This document shows positions 38,830 to 48,761 of a stretch of DNA of 64,000 bases, one piece after another. How positions within the stretch are numbered: position 1 is the first letter of the stretch; the number at the start of each line of letters is the position of its first letter. This stretch comes from Trueperella bernardiae (lineage in GTDB: Bacteria; Actinomycetota; Actinomycetes; Actinomycetales; Actinomycetaceae): positions 310,001-374,000 of the forward strand of contig NZ_LNIZ01000001.1 in NCBI RefSeq assembly GCF_001469025.1. Direction: 5' to 3'. The notes beneath the pieces were generated by a model that saw only the letters and a program-made list of their open reading frames with translations, searched no databases and had not been told where the DNA came from. The position numbers were made by a program, and so were the translations under genes.

Positions 38830-39575
38830 AGATCCACCATGCTCATGAGCGCGCCGAGCTCGGTGCCGGCCACCTGGCGCACCTGGCCCGGCTTGAGACG
38901 CCCGATGGTGATGTTGGCGAACTGCGTGCGCACCAGGTCAATCACCGGGAAGCCCACCTCGTCCATGATCCGGCGCACGATGTGGTTGCGCCCCGAGTGC
39001 AGGGTCAGCTCCACGATCGAGTGCTTCTTGCCCGCCTCCCGCAACACAAAACGGTCAACCTTGACCGGGCCGTCGTCCAGGGTGATCCCCTTCTCCAGCA
39101 CCTTGGTCAGGCCGCGCGGCACCGTGCCCTCCACGCGGGCCACGTACGTCTTCGGCACCTCGTAGGAGGGATGGGTGAGGCGGTGGGCGAGCTCGCCGTC
39201 GTTGGTCAAAAGAATGATGCCCTCCGTGTCGGCGTCGAGGCGCCCCACGTGGTAGAGCCGCTCGGTGCGGTCTTCAATGTAGTCCGCAAGCGTGGACCGG
39301 CCCTGGTCGTCGCTCATTGTGGATACGACGCCGCGCTCCTTGTAGCACACGAGCGTCACCTTTGTCTCGTCCAGCTGCACACGGTTGCCGTCCACGTGAA
39401 TGATCGCATCGGGGCGCACGCGGATGCCGAGCTGCTGGACGACGTAACCGTTAACCGTCACCCTGCCCTGGGTGATGAGCTCTTCGCAGGCGCGGCGCGA
39501 CCCGATGCCGGCGTGTGCAAGCACCTTTTGCAGGCGCTCACCGCTGGAGTCGTGCAGGTCCTGTGTGCGCGTCAT
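38826..39575 (-). CDS. rluB: 23S rRNA pseudouridine synthase, RluB/RsuA family
   Basis: A 249-residue enzyme with an N-terminal S4 RNA-binding domain (ERLQKVLAHAGIGSRRACEELI) and the RsuA-family catalytic core GRLDADTEGIILLTNDGELA, whose Asp is the nucleophile. LHSGRNHIVRRIMDEVGFPV is the conserved C-terminal motif. It overlaps tyrA-cmk by four bases and lies directly downstream of scpB, as in other actinobacteria. Confidence 0.95.
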   Translation of the reverse strand: MTRTQDLHDSSGERLQKVLAHAGIGSRRACEELITQGRVTVNGYVVQQLGIRVRPDAIIHVDGNRVQLDETKVTLVCYKERGVVSTMSDDQGRSTLADYIEDRTERLYHVGRLDADTEGIILLTNDGELAHRLTHPSYEVPKTYVARVEGTVPRGLTKVLEKGITLDDGPVKVDRFVLREAGKKHSIVELTLHSGRNHIVRRIMDEVGFPVIDLVRTQFANITIGRLKPGQVRQVAGTELGALMSMVDL

Positions 39576-40123
39576 CGTAGCTCCTTTTCGACCTCGTCGA
39601 GGTCGGCGTCATCGGGAAGGTAGGGTGCCAAGGGGGCGAGGTCGTCGAGCGAGTTCATGCCCATCTTCTCAAGAAAAAGCGCGGTGGTAGAATACAGGCT
39701 CGCGCCCGTTGCCGCCGTGGTTCCCACCTGCTCGACCAGCCCCCTGGTGACCAAAGTTCGAACAACAGAGTCTACCTCAACACCACGGATTGAAGCGATT
39801 TGTGCCCGCGTACACGGCTGGCGGTAGGCGATGACGGCCAGCGTCTCAAGTGCCTGGGCCGACAATCGGGAGGACTGGCCCGAGGTGACGAAACCGGCCA
39901 CGATCTCGCTGTAGCGCGGGTGGGAGTAGAAGCGCCACCCGCCACCCGCCTCGCGCAGCTCGAATCCGCGCTGGTCATCGGCGTATTGGCGGACCATGGC
40001 GTGCAGGAGGGCCTCGGTCTCAGCCTCGGGCAGGTCGATCGCGGCGGCCAGGTTCGCCACCGGCACCGGCTCGGGCGCCACCATCAAAATCGCCTCGAGG
40101 GCCCCGCGCTGAAGGTCACTCAT
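39572..40123 (-). CDS. scpB: Segregation and condensation protein B
   Basis: ScpB is the winged-helix kite subunit of the SMC-ScpAB condensin. The 183-residue product reads MSDLQRGALEAILMVAPEPV, with the conserved LSAQALETLAVIAYRQPCTRAQI and IRGVEVDSVVRTLVTRGLV. ATG 40123 is preferred because AGGAA lies 5 bases upstream; a GTG at 40135 is also possible. It overlaps scpA by 8 bases and rluB by 4. Confidence 0.95.
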   Translation of the reverse strand: MSDLQRGALEAILMVAPEPVPVANLAAAIDLPEAETEALLHAMVRQYADDQRGFELREAGGGWRFYSHPRYSEIVAGFVTSGQSSRLSAQALETLAVIAYRQPCTRAQIASIRGVEVDSVVRTLVTRGLVEQVGTTAATGASLYSTTALFLEKMGMNSLDDLAPLAPYLPDDADLDEVEKELR

Positions 40124-40961
40124 CGCTTTCCTCACTCTCCTTCTTCCACGACGCCGTTGACCCGCTTACGTCCGCAGCCGGGCCGGGCGTCGTCGTTCCC
40201 GCCTGCACCGGCGTGGCCGTACGCGTGACGAAGAGCGTGGCCAACGGGCCGTCCTGCTCGACGTCGACCTCCCCGCCGCGCAGCATCTCAAGCACCGCGA
40301 GGAAGCGTGAGACGACGGTTGCCACCGAATGCGCCTGCCGGCACAGCTCGGTAAACGACACCCGGTCCCCCACAACCAGGGTCTGGCGCAGGTAGTCCAC
40401 CTGGGTCTCCACCGGAACGAGCGGGTCGTGCAGGTGGTCGAACGTGACCTCGTCGGGCGTGCGCGTGAAGACCCGCGCCGCGAGCAACGCCAGGTCCTCC
40501 ACCCCGATCCGCAACTCGACCTCGGGCAGAAGACTGCGCAAGCCCTCCTCCATCGGCACGTCGCGCCCGTGGGCAAGCGACTGTACGGCGAGGGTGGCGG
40601 CCATGTGCGCGGCCACGTCCTTGTACGCCTTGTATTGGAGGAGCTTGGCAAAGAGCAGGTCCCGGGCGCTGAGAATCTCCAGGTCCTCATCCTCCTCGAC
40701 CTCCTCCTGCGGCAGCAACCGCGCCGCTTTCATGTCCAGCAAAGTGGCCGCGACCACCACGAACTGGGACATCTGCGACAGGTCGGCATCCTGGGCGCGC
40801 ACGAACGCCAAGAACTCGTCCGTGACCTCGGCAAGCGCCACCTCGGTCACGTCGAGCTTCTTACGCGAAATCAGCGACAGGAGGACCTCAAAGGGCCCCG
40901 AAAAGATGTCGAGATCGACTGCGAATCCATCGGAGCTGAAGAGATCCTCGCCCGCGCTCAC
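40116..40961 (-). CDS. scpA: Segregation and condensation protein A
   Basis: ScpA is the kleisin that bridges SMC heads. The 281-residue protein starts FAVDLDIFSGPFEVLLSLISRKKLDVTEVALAEV, the diagnostic N-terminal pattern, and contains LDMKAARLLPQ followed by an acidic stretch. The C-terminal winged helix includes VSFTELCRQAHSVATVVSRFLAVLEM. Its GTG start shares a base with the parA stop (TAGTG). Confidence 0.96.
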   Translation of the reverse strand: MSAGEDLFSSDGFAVDLDIFSGPFEVLLSLISRKKLDVTEVALAEVTDEFLAFVRAQDADLSQMSQFVVVAATLLDMKAARLLPQEEVEEDEDLEILSARDLLFAKLLQYKAYKDVAAHMAATLAVQSLAHGRDVPMEEGLRSLLPEVELRIGVEDLALLAARVFTRTPDEVTFDHLHDPLVPVETQVDYLRQTLVVGDRVSFTELCRQAHSVATVVSRFLAVLEMLRGGEVDVEQDGPLATLFVTRTATPVQAGTTTPGPAADVSGSTASWKKESEESDE

Positions 40962-41818
40962 TAGGGGGCGCCGCCGCGGGAAATCAGTTCGCGGGCAAGG
41001 CGGCGGTATGCCTGGGCGCCCTTCGACTTCGGGTCGTAGCTGGTGATCGGCTCGGCCGCCACCGTGGCATCGGGGAAGCGGACCGTGCGCGGGATCTGGG
41101 TCTCGAACACCCGGTCCCCGAACTGCTGGCGGATCGTGGAGATAACCTCGCGGGCGTGCAGCGTGCGGGTGTCGACCATGGTGAGCAGCACGCCGTCGAT
41201 CGACAGCTGCGGGTTGAGCCGGTCTTGCACGCGCTCGATCTGGTCGATAAGAAGCGCCACGCCGCGCATGGCGAAGAACTCCGCCTCCAGCGGGATCATC
41301 ACGCCGTGAGCGGCCGTCAGCGCGTTGATAGTGAGCAGGCCGAGGGAAGGCTGGCAGTCGACAATAATAATGTCGTAGTCATTGACCACCGGGCGCAACA
41401 CGCGAAGGAGCGACTGCTCGCGCGCCACCTCGTTAATGAGCTGAATCTCAGCCGCCGACAGCTCGATGTTCGAAGGCACGATGTCGAGGTTTTCGGTAGA
41501 GGTGTGGTGAATAATCCGCGTGATATCAGGCTTGGCGGAGAGCATCTCGTCGTACAAGGTCCGCTCCAGGCTCATCGCGTTGATGCCCACGCCCGCCGAT
41601 GCCGCCCCCTGCGGGTCGAAGTCCACGATCAGCACCTTGCGCCCATATTCGGCCAGTGCCGCGGCGAGGTTGATCGAGGTGGTCGTCTTGCCCACGCCGC
41701 CCTTCTGGTTGCACATGGCGATAATTCGGGCAGGGCCGTGGGAATCCAGATCGCCGGGTAGCGGGAAGTCGCGGTCCGGATCTAGTTCGTCGAGGAGATC
41801 AGTCTGTACAGGAGTCAC
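40961..41818 (-). CDS. parA: ParA-family ATPase
   Basis: A 285-residue deviant Walker A ATPase: CNQKGGVGKTTTSINLA (KGGVGKT at 39-45), VDFDPQGAAS, and VDCQPSLGLLTINAL. It sits between xerD and scpA, the usual place of the second actinobacterial ParA, without a parB beside it. Its role is probably tied to SMC-ScpAB or chromosome organisation rather than plasmid partition. On the minus strand TAGATT lies 6 bases before the GTG, suggesting a leaderless transcript. Confidence 0.92.
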   Translation of the reverse strand: MTPVQTDLLDELDPDRDFPLPGDLDSHGPARIIAMCNQKGGVGKTTTSINLAAALAEYGRKVLIVDFDPQGAASAGVGINAMSLERTLYDEMLSAKPDITRIIHHTSTENLDIVPSNIELSAAEIQLINEVAREQSLLRVLRPVVNDYDIIIVDCQPSLGLLTINALTAAHGVMIPLEAEFFAMRGVALLIDQIERVQDRLNPQLSIDGVLLTMVDTRTLHAREVISTIRQQFGDRVFETQIPRTVRFPDATVAAEPITSYDPKSKGAQAYRRLARELISRGGAP

Positions 41819-41848
41819 GGCACTAATCTACCTGATGTCGGTAACTTC

Positions 41849-42793
41849 TTAAGCCTGCAAGGCGCGAGGGTGGGAACTGGCATACGTCTCACGCATGGTC
41901 TGCGTGGTGACCTTCGTGTAGATCTGCGTGGTGGTCACCGACGAATGCCCCAGCATCTCCTGTACGATCCGCACGTCCGCCCCGCCCTGGAGCAGGTGCG
42001 TGGCAAACGAGTGGCGGAAGGTGTGCGGGGAGACACCCTCGATCCCTGCGCGCTCGGCTATCGCTTGGATCGCCGTCCAGGACAGCTGCCGGGTCAGCGG
42101 CTTTCCGCGGGTGTTGAGGAATAACGACGCCGTCCCACTCCCCTTCGCGGCCAGCGCGGGCCTGCCCCGCACCAGGTAGGCCTGAAGTGCATCGATCGCG
42201 TACTGGCCGAGCGGGAGGATGCGCTCCTTTCGGCCCTTGCCGAACAGGCGTATTGTGGCCGAATCGAGGTCGATGTCGTCGGCGGTGAGCCCCACCGCCT
42301 CCGTGATGCGCGCGCCCGTGCCGTAGAGGATTTCGACCAGGGCGCGATCGCGCAGGGCGAGCGGACCGTCCCCAAACGACGCGGCCTCGATGAGGGCGCC
42401 CATCTGCTCGACCGTGATCGCCTTGGGCAGGCGTTGACCGATCTTCGGCGGGCGCAGATCGACGGTGGGGTCGGTGGACGTGCGGTCCTCGAGGTAAAGA
42501 AAGTGGTGTAGGCGCCGGATCGCCGTCACCATGCGGGCTACCGAGGAGGTGGCGAAGACCGTGCCCGCTGCGCCGCCGCGCAGGTAGTCGACGAAGCTGG
42601 CCGCGTCGTCGTCGGACACGCCGGCAAAGCTAGTGACGCCGCGCGAGCGGAGGTGGTCCACGTAGTGCGCGATATCTCGCCGATAGGCTGCCAGGGTGTT
42701 TGCCGAGAGCGAGCGCTCCACGCCTAAATGGGCGAGGAATTGGGCGATATCGCGCGCAAAAGGGTCGTCATGCACTTTAGCGCGTTTGTCCAC
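41849..42793 (-). CDS. xerD: Tyrosine recombinase XerD
   Basis: It resolves chromosome dimers at dif with XerC. The 314-residue protein has the SAM-like core-binding domain (SANTLAAYRRDIAHYVDHL) and a complete catalytic set: Arg162 (GTGARITE), Lys186 (GKGRKE), His257 and Arg260 (HTFRHSF), His283 (LGHSS) and Tyr292 (IYTKV). The GTG start has GGGAG upstream. Neighbours parA-scpAB show this is the housekeeping enzyme, not a phage integrase. Confidence 0.95.
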   Translation of the reverse strand: MDKRAKVHDDPFARDIAQFLAHLGVERSLSANTLAAYRRDIAHYVDHLRSRGVTSFAGVSDDDAASFVDYLRGGAAGTVFATSSVARMVTAIRRLHHFLYLEDRTSTDPTVDLRPPKIGQRLPKAITVEQMGALIEAASFGDGPLALRDRALVEILYGTGARITEAVGLTADDIDLDSATIRLFGKGRKERILPLGQYAIDALQAYLVRGRPALAAKGSGTASLFLNTRGKPLTRQLSWTAIQAIAERAGIEGVSPHTFRHSFATHLLQGGADVRIVQEMLGHSSVTTTQIYTKVTTQTMRETYASSHPRALQA

Positions 42794-42807
42794 GTCTTAC
42801 GCTCCCT

Positions 42808-42836
42808 TTGTGAGATGACCGCGTAGACTTTACTAT
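42808..42836 (+). promoter_or_regulatory. Predicted promoter of the tkt operon
   Basis: TTGTGA (42808-42813) and TACTAT (42831-42836) are spaced by 17 bases. A leader of about 30 bases then carries AAGGAG (42861-42866) ahead of ATG 42873. Confidence 0.55.
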
Positions 42837-42872
42837 AACCGCTCATCCGTACCCTAAACGAAGGAGTTTTTC

Positions 42873-44948
42873 ATGACGTTCGAATGGAGCGACCTCGATC
42901 AGAAGGCCGTTGATACCGGCCGCGTGCTGGCTGCCGACGCCGTCCAGAATGTTGGCAACGGCCACCCGGGTACGGCCATGTCGCTGGCGCCCGCGGCCTA
43001 CCTGCTCTTCCAGAAGGTCATGAAGAATGACCCGGCAGATGATTCCTGGCTCGGCCGCGATCGTTTCGTCCTGTCCGCCGGCCACTCCTCGCTCACCCAG
43101 TACGTACAGCTCTTCCTGGCCGGTTACGGACTGGAGATGGAGGACCTCGAGGCACTGCGCACCGAAGGCTCCCTCACCCCCGGTCACCCCGAATACGGCC
43201 ACACCAAGGGCGTGGAGATCACCACTGGCCCGCTTGGCCAGGGTCTGGCCTCCGCGGTCGGCATGGCGATGGCCTCCCGCCGCGCGCACGGCCTGTTTGA
43301 CCCGAAATCGCCGGCCGGAGAATCGGTGTTCGACCACTTCGTTTACGTCATTGCCGGCGATGGCTGCCTGCAGGAGGGCGTGACCTCCGAGGCGTCGTCT
43401 GTTGCGGGCACCCAGAACCTGGGCAACCTTATCGTCATTTATGATGACAACCGCATCTCGATTGAGGACGACACGTCGATCGCTTTTTCGGAGGACGTGC
43501 TCGGGCGCTACGAGGCCTACGGCTGGCACACCCAGCACGTGAGCTGGCTGGGTGAGGGCGAGTACCGCGAGGACGTGGAAGCGCTCTACGTGGCGATCGA
43601 AGAGGCCAAGAAGGTCACCGACAAGCCCTCGATCATCAAGCTGTCCACCATCATTGCCTGGCCTGCCCCCACCAAGCAGGGCACCGGCGCCTCGCACGGC
43701 TCGGCCCTTGGTGAAGAGGAGATCCGCCAGACCAAGGAGATCCTGGGCCTTGACCCGGATAAGACCTTCTTCATCGATCCCGAGGTGCTCGAGCACACCC
43801 GCGCCCAGGCCAAGGCCAGAGCTGCGGAGGCTCGCGCCGCGTGGGAGCCGAAGTTCGAGCAGTGGGCCAAGGACAACCCGGAGGGCAAGAAGCTGCTTGA
43901 CCGCGTGCTCGCCCGCGAACTACCCAAGGGCTACGCGGACGCCTTCCCCACCTTCGAGGCGGGCAAGGCCGTGGCCACCCGTGCGGCCTCCGGCGTGGTG
44001 CTCAACGCGATCAAGGACACGCTACCCGAACTGTGGGGCGGCTCCGCTGATCTTGCGGGGTCGAACAACACGATCATGAAGGGCGAGCCGTCCTTCTTCC
44101 CCGAGGAGCGCTCCTCGGCGATGTTCCCGGGCAACAAGTACGGGCGTAACCTGCACTTCGGCATCCGCGAGCACGGCATGGGCTCGATCGTCAACGGCAT
44201 CGCGCTCGATGGCCTGACCCGCCCGTACGGCGCCACCTTCTTCGTATTCGCCGATTACATGCGCCCGGCCGTACGTCTGGCCGCGCTCATGAAGACCCCC
44301 TCGACGTTCGTCTGGACCCACGACTCGGTGGGTGTGGGCGAGGACGGCCCCACCCACCAGCCGATCGAGCACCTGTGGGCCTACCGTGCAATCCCGGGCC
44401 TCGACATCGTGCGCCCGGCGGACGCGAACGAGACGTCCTACGCCTGGCGTGGAATCCTCGAGCGCTCCGACCGCCCGGCGGGCCTCATCCTCTCCCGCCA
44501 GAACCTGCCGGTTCCCGCGCGCGGCGAGGGCGAACTGGCCTCGGCCGAGGGCGTGCTCAAGGGCGGTTACGTGCTGGCGGATGCCGAGAAGGTCGACGTC
44601 GTTATCATCGCCACCGGCTCGGAGGTCTCCGTGGCTCTCGAGGCTCGCGAGGAGCTGGCCAAGGAGGGCATCGGAGCGCGCGTCGTCTCGATGCCGTGTC
44701 TGGAGTGGTTCGCCGAGCAGCCGGAGGACTACCGCGAGTCGGTCCTGCCCTCGGACGTTAAGGCGCGTGTGTCTGTCGAGGCGGGTTCCACGCTCGGCTG
44801 GCGCGCTTACGTGGGTGACGCTGGCCGCATGGTCGGCATCGACCACTTCGGCGAGTCCGCTTCGGGTGACCTGCTGATGAAGAAGTACGGCATGACCGCG
44901 GAGAACGTGGTCAAGGCCGCCAAAGAATCCATCGCCGCTGCCAAGTAG
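42873..44948 (+). CDS. tkt: Transketolase
   Basis: A thiamine-diphosphate enzyme of the non-oxidative pentose phosphate pathway. The 691-residue protein shows [15 protein letters not shown], the TPP-binding [18 protein letters not shown]...NLIVIYDDN, the central Pyr domain with [15 protein letters not shown], and [20 protein letters not shown]. It opens the tkt-tal-zwf-opcA operon. Confidence 0.98.
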   Translation: MTFEWSDLDQKAVDTGRVLAADAVQNVGNGHPGTAMSLAPAAYLLFQKVMKNDPADDSWLGRDRFVLSAGHSSLTQYVQLFLAGYGLEMEDLEALRTEGSLTPGHPEYGHTKGVEITTGPLGQGLASAVGMAMASRRAHGLFDPKSPAGESVFDHFVYVIAGDGCLQEGVTSEASSVAGTQNLGNLIVIYDDNRISIEDDTSIAFSEDVLGRYEAYGWHTQHVSWLGEGEYREDVEALYVAIEEAKKVTDKPSIIKLSTIIAWPAPTKQGTGASHGSALGEEEIRQTKEILGLDPDKTFFIDPEVLEHTRAQAKARAAEARAAWEPKFEQWAKDNPEGKKLLDRVLARELPKGYADAFPTFEAGKAVATRAASGVVLNAIKDTLPELWGGSADLAGSNNTIMKGEPSFFPEERSSAMFPGNKYGRNLHFGIREHGMGSIVNGIALDGLTRPYGATFFVFADYMRPAVRLAALMKTPSTFVWTHDSVGVGEDGPTHQPIEHLWAYRAIPGLDIVRPADANETSYAWRGILERSDRPAGLILSRQNLPVPARGEGELASAEGVLKGGYVLADAEKVDVVIIATGSEVSVALEAREELAKEGIGARVVSMPCLEWFAEQPEDYRESVLPSDVKARVSVEAGSTLGWRAYVGDAGRMVGIDHFGESASGDLLMKKYGMTAENVVKAAKESIAAAK

Positions 44949-44956
44949 GAGGCAAC

Positions 44957-46057
44957 GTGTCTAATCTTGCAAAGCTGTCCGAGCTGGGCGTGTCCATCTG
45001 GCTCGACGACCTGTCCCGCTCCAGGCTCGATTCGGGCAACCTCGAGGACCTCATCCGCAACTACAACGTTGTGGGCGTGACCACCAACCCGTCCATCTTC
45101 CAGGCGGCGATCTCCGGGTCGGACGCCTACCGGGAGGACGTGGCGCGGCTCGCGGAGGCGGGTAAGACCGCCGAGGAGATCATCACCGAGCTCACCACCG
45201 ACGACGTGCGGCGGGCGTGCGACCTGTTCGCCCCCACGTTCGAGGCGAGCAGGGGCTATGACGGGCGCGTCTCGATCGAGGTCGACCCCCGCCTGGCCCA
45301 CAACCCCAACCCCACGTTCGCCCAGGCCAAGGAGTTGTGGGCGAAGGTTGACCGCCCGAACGTCATGATTAAGATCCCGGCAACGAAGGCGGGCCTGCCC
45401 GCGATTCGCGACGCGATCGCCGAGGGGCTGTCGGTCAATGTCACGCTCATCTTCTCAGTCGAGCGCTACGAGGAGGTCATCGACGCGTACTTGAGCGGTC
45501 TCGAGGCAGCCCGCGCCGCGGGCAAGGACCTGTCGACCATCCATTCCGTCGCCTCCTTCTTCGTCTCCCGCGTGGATACGGAAATCGATGCGCGCCTGGA
45601 GAAAATCGGCGGCCAGTCTTCGCTCGACATGCGCGGTAAGGCAGGAATCGCGAACGCGCGCAACGCGTATGCGGCCTTCCTCAAGCACTTCGAGTCGGAG
45701 CGCTTCCGCGACCTGGAGGACGAGGGCGCCAACTTGCAGCGGCCGCTGTGGGCGTCGACTGGCGTGAAGAACCCCGACTACTCCCCCACCATGTACGTGG
45801 ACCAGCTCGCCACCACCCACGTGGTTAACACTATGCCGGAGGCGACCCTGTGGGCCACGAAGGATGGCGCGCAGCTCGACGCCGACACGGTGCGTCCGAA
45901 CTTGGACGCGGCGTCGAACACGATGAAGCATTTGACCCTCCTTGGCATCGACGTCCCCGGCGTCGCCGCCAAGCTCGAGGAGGAAGGCGTGGAGAAGTTC
46001 GAGACCGCGTGGGAGGAACTCATCGACACGGTCACCGACGCGATGAACGCGAACTAG
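44957..46057 (+). CDS. tal: Transaldolase
   Basis: It transfers dihydroxyacetone units between sugar phosphates. The 366-residue protein is the long actinobacterial type: [35 protein letters not shown], and the Schiff-base lysine in [18 protein letters not shown] 44957 has AGGAGG 5 bases upstream and lies 8 bases after the tkt stop. In many relatives pgi follows; here it does not. Confidence 0.97.
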   Translation: MSNLAKLSELGVSIWLDDLSRSRLDSGNLEDLIRNYNVVGVTTNPSIFQAAISGSDAYREDVARLAEAGKTAEEIITELTTDDVRRACDLFAPTFEASRGYDGRVSIEVDPRLAHNPNPTFAQAKELWAKVDRPNVMIKIPATKAGLPAIRDAIAEGLSVNVTLIFSVERYEEVIDAYLSGLEAARAAGKDLSTIHSVASFFVSRVDTEIDARLEKIGGQSSLDMRGKAGIANARNAYAAFLKHFESERFRDLEDEGANLQRPLWASTGVKNPDYSPTMYVDQLATTHVVNTMPEATLWATKDGAQLDADTVRPNLDAASNTMKHLTLLGIDVPGVAAKLEEEGVEKFETAWEELIDTVTDAMNAN

Positions 46058-46060
46058 GGG

Positions 46061-46110
46061 TAAAGTAAGGAAGGCAGGGTTGCCCGCTCGGGCGACCCTG
46101 CCTCACTTTA
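46061..46110 (+). terminator. Long hairpin between tal and zwf
   Basis: GGCAGGGTTGCC (46073-46084) pairs with GGCGACCCTGCC (46091-46102) with one G-U pair. TAAAGT (46061-46066) can extend it by pairing with ACTTTA (46105-46110). There is no long T tract. It may attenuate transcription or protect RNA ends inside the operon rather than terminate fully. Confidence 0.55.
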
Positions 46111-46122
46111 TGGAGGTGCTAC

Positions 46123-47649
46123 ATGCACGAGTGGACGAACCCGCTCCTGTCCGACGGCGACACCCGGCTCCTACGGGTGGCCAGCCCGTGCGGATTGGTG
46201 CTTTTCGGCATTACGGGCGACCTGTCAAAGAACAAGATCCTGCCCGCCATCTACGACCTGTCGCATCGTGACCTGCTACCGGCGTCGTTCACGCTGGTGG
46301 GGGTGGCGCGCCCGAAGGCCTCCATCCCAGACCTCGCCACCTGGGTGGAGGATGCGATCCGCGCGGGCACGAAGACGGGGATTGACGAGACGGCGCTGCG
46401 TCAGCTCATGGCCGGTTTCCGGGTGGTGCAGGGCGATTATGATTCGCCGGAAACCTTCGCCACGCTTAAGTCCGAGCTCGAGGCGGCGAACGTGGAGCGT
46501 GGCACGGGCGGCAACTATGCTTTCTACCTCGCCATTCCCCCGGCGCTGTTCCCCCAAGTCCTCACCGAGCTTAAGGACGCCGGGCTGGCCAGCCAGGAGG
46601 AGGGGTGGCGGCGCGTCGTCGTCGAAAAGCCCTTTGGTAGCGATCTGGCGAGCGCCCAGGAGCTGGATCGGATCGTCACCGGCGTTTTTGACGAGTCTTC
46701 GATTTTCCGCATCGACCACTACCTGGGTAAGGAGACGGTGCAAAACATCCTCGCCCTGCGCTTTGCCAACGAGCTGTTCGAGCCGATCTGGAACAACGCT
46801 CACGTGGACCACGTCCAGATCACCATGGCTGAGGACATCGGGATCGGATCGCGCGCGGGTTATTACGACGGCGTGGGCGCGGCTCGTGATGTCATCCAAA
46901 ACCACCTCCTCCAACTGCTGGCGCTGGTGGCGATGGAGGAGCCAACGTCGTTCGAGGCGGACGCCCTACGCCGCGAGAAGGAGAAGGTCCTCAAGGCCAC
47001 CCACCTCATTGGCGGCCCTGACACGTCCTCGGTGTTCGCCCAGTACGCCTCGGGCTGGCAGGGCGGGGAGCGCGTGCGCTCCTACCTCGAAGAAGACGGG
47101 GTGGCTGCCAACTCGCGCACCGACACCTACGCAGCCCTCCGGCTCGGGATCGACACGCGCCGCTGGGCCGGCGTGCCCTTCTACCTGCGGGCCGGCAAAC
47201 GGCTCGGCCGGCGCGTGACCGAGGTGGCGCTCGAGTTCCGCCGCCCGCCCTTCCTGCCGTTCACCAAGGAGCAGATGGCGGGTATGGGCGCGAACACGCT
47301 GGTCATCCGCATCCAGCCCGACGAGGGCGTCACCTTCCGCTTCGCCTCCAAAGTGCCGGGCGCCCAAATGCTGCTGCGCGACGTGACGATGGACTTCGGC
47401 TACGGCCACGCCTTCACCGAGTACGCCCCCGAGGCCTACGAGCGCCTCATCCTCGACGTCCTGCTCGGCGACCCGCCGCTCTTCCCCCGCCAGACCGAGG
47501 TAGAGCTCGGCTGGAAGCTCGTGGACGAGGTCACCGGCTACTGGGATGCCACGGATCGCCCCATCGAAACGTACGAGCCCGGATCGTGGGGGCCGCTCGG
47601 CTCGGACGCGATGCTCGGCCAGGACGGTAACGCCTGGCGCAGGCCCTAG
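46123..47649 (+). CDS. zwf: Glucose-6-phosphate dehydrogenase
   Basis: First step of the oxidative pentose phosphate pathway. The 508-residue protein has the NADP loop LVLFGITGDLSKNKILPAIYDL, the catalytic signature FRIDHYLGKETVQNIL with the active-site His downstream in the RAGYYDGVGAARDVIQNHLLQLL region, and RAGKRLGRRVTEVALEF. ATG 46123 has GGAGG upstream. It is followed by its assembly partner opcA after 5 bases. Confidence 0.98.
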   Translation: MHEWTNPLLSDGDTRLLRVASPCGLVLFGITGDLSKNKILPAIYDLSHRDLLPASFTLVGVARPKASIPDLATWVEDAIRAGTKTGIDETALRQLMAGFRVVQGDYDSPETFATLKSELEAANVERGTGGNYAFYLAIPPALFPQVLTELKDAGLASQEEGWRRVVVEKPFGSDLASAQELDRIVTGVFDESSIFRIDHYLGKETVQNILALRFANELFEPIWNNAHVDHVQITMAEDIGIGSRAGYYDGVGAARDVIQNHLLQLLALVAMEEPTSFEADALRREKEKVLKATHLIGGPDTSSVFAQYASGWQGGERVRSYLEEDGVAANSRTDTYAALRLGIDTRRWAGVPFYLRAGKRLGRRVTEVALEFRRPPFLPFTKEQMAGMGANTLVIRIQPDEGVTFRFASKVPGAQMLLRDVTMDFGYGHAFTEYAPEAYERLILDVLLGDPPLFPRQTEVELGWKLVDEVTGYWDATDRPIETYEPGSWGPLGSDAMLGQDGNAWRRP

Positions 47650-47654
47650 GAGGA

Positions 47655-48566
47655 ATGATGAAGAAGATTTCACACACCACGTCGGCCCGCCTGGCCCGCC
47701 GCCTCAACGAGCTGCGCGGCGAGGGCACGTACGCGCTTGGCAAGGTCTTGAACCTCATCGCGGTGGTCGTCGACGACGACGGCGTCCGCGCGGTTGTCGA
47801 CTCCGCCCTCGCCGTGGCCGAGGCCCACCCGCTGCGCATCATCGTCGTCCTGCCCGATGCCACCGACGACGGCGACGCCCGCCTCGACGCCGAGATCCTC
47901 GGCAACGAGGACGTGGGCCCGGCGGAAGTGGTCATCCTTCGCCCCTTCAACGGTGCGGGCACTAGCAGGGTGTCGCTCGTGACCCCGCTCCTGCTCCCCG
48001 ACGCGCCCGTCTTCACCTGGTGGGTGCAGGAGGCGCCCACCTGCCCCACGGATAGGACCCTGGGTCAGATCGCGTCCCGGCGTATCACGAACGCGAATGC
48101 GGCGGACAACCCGCTCGGGGCGCTCAAGGAGCTGGCCGCCAAGCGCGAGGCCGGGGACACTGACATCAACTGGGCGGGCATCACCATCTGGCGTTCCCAG
48201 CTGGCCGCGCTCCTCAACGAAGGCCCCCACGAGGACGTGGAGCACGCCGAGGTCGGGGGCAACACGGGCCGGGTGGGTTCGCACATGCTCGCGGCCTGGC
48301 TGCGCCTGCGCCTGGGCGTGCCCGTCGAGCTCACGCACACGGATACGCCCGGTATCGAGTACGCGATCCTCCACCGGCCCTCGGGCCCGCTGTCGATCAG
48401 CCGGCCTAGCCACGGCGACATCGCCGTGCTTGGCCGCCCTGGCAGGTCCGACCTCCAGATCTCCATGCCCATGCGCTCCCTGCAGTCTCAGCTGATCGAA
48501 GAGTTGCGCACCGTGGGTGAGGATTCGGAGTTCGCGGTGGTGCTCGCGGCGATCGCCGAGGACTAG
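47655..48566 (+). CDS. opcA: Glucose-6-phosphate dehydrogenase assembly protein OpcA
   Basis: OpcA is needed for assembly or activity of Zwf in cyanobacteria and actinobacteria. The 303-residue protein contains LIAVVVDDDGVRAVVDSAL, VSLVTPLLLPDAPVFTWWVQEAP, and WRSQLAALLNEGP, all typical of the family. An AGGAGG binding site overlaps the zwf stop. 6-phosphogluconolactonase (pgl), which usually follows, is absent here. Confidence 0.95.
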   Translation: MMKKISHTTSARLARRLNELRGEGTYALGKVLNLIAVVVDDDGVRAVVDSALAVAEAHPLRIIVVLPDATDDGDARLDAEILGNEDVGPAEVVILRPFNGAGTSRVSLVTPLLLPDAPVFTWWVQEAPTCPTDRTLGQIASRRITNANAADNPLGALKELAAKREAGDTDINWAGITIWRSQLAALLNEGPHEDVEHAEVGGNTGRVGSHMLAAWLRLRLGVPVELTHTDTPGIEYAILHRPSGPLSISRPSHGDIAVLGRPGRSDLQISMPMRSLQSQLIEELRTVGEDSEFAVVLAAIAED

Positions 48567-48567
48567 A

Positions 48568-48667
48568 GGCCAGCATCCGTCCGGGTGCTGGCCGTCCGGG
48601 TGCTGGGAGGGATTTGAATGTACTGGACGTTTTCGGGGCGATCTCCTCATATACGAAGATCGCCCCG
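48568..48667 (+). other. Two hairpins and a 13-bp direct repeat after opcA
   Basis: GGCCAGCATCCG (48568-48579) pairs with CGGGTGCTGGCC (48582-48593). GTCCGGGTGCTGG occurs twice in a row (48579-48591 and 48594-48606), so the hairpin arm is partly duplicated. A second stem, CGGGGCGATCT (48634-48644) with AGATCGCCCCG (48657-48667), is perfect over 11 pairs. Neither has a T tract. Together they fill most of the opcA-secG gap and probably end the operon. Confidence 0.55.
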
Positions 48668-48717
48668 GATTCGTCCAAAGTATTTTAATCGCCGGCTCAC
48701 CTCTGACTCGCGGCACG

Positions 48718-48743
48718 AAAAACGCGCCCGGGAAAGGGCGCGT
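48718..48743 (-). terminator. Intrinsic terminator after secG
   Basis: On the minus strand ACGCGCCC, loop TTTCCC, GGGCGCGT, then TTTT: an 8-base-pair GC-rich stem with a T tract, 18 bases beyond the secG stop. Confidence 0.85.
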
Positions 48744-48761
48744 TCTTGAGCTTTCCTCGGT

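Noticed and set aside
41849-42793. Phage integrase
   Set aside because: The recombinase matches XerD, is flanked by parA-scpAB in the standard order, and no att repeats or phage genes are present.
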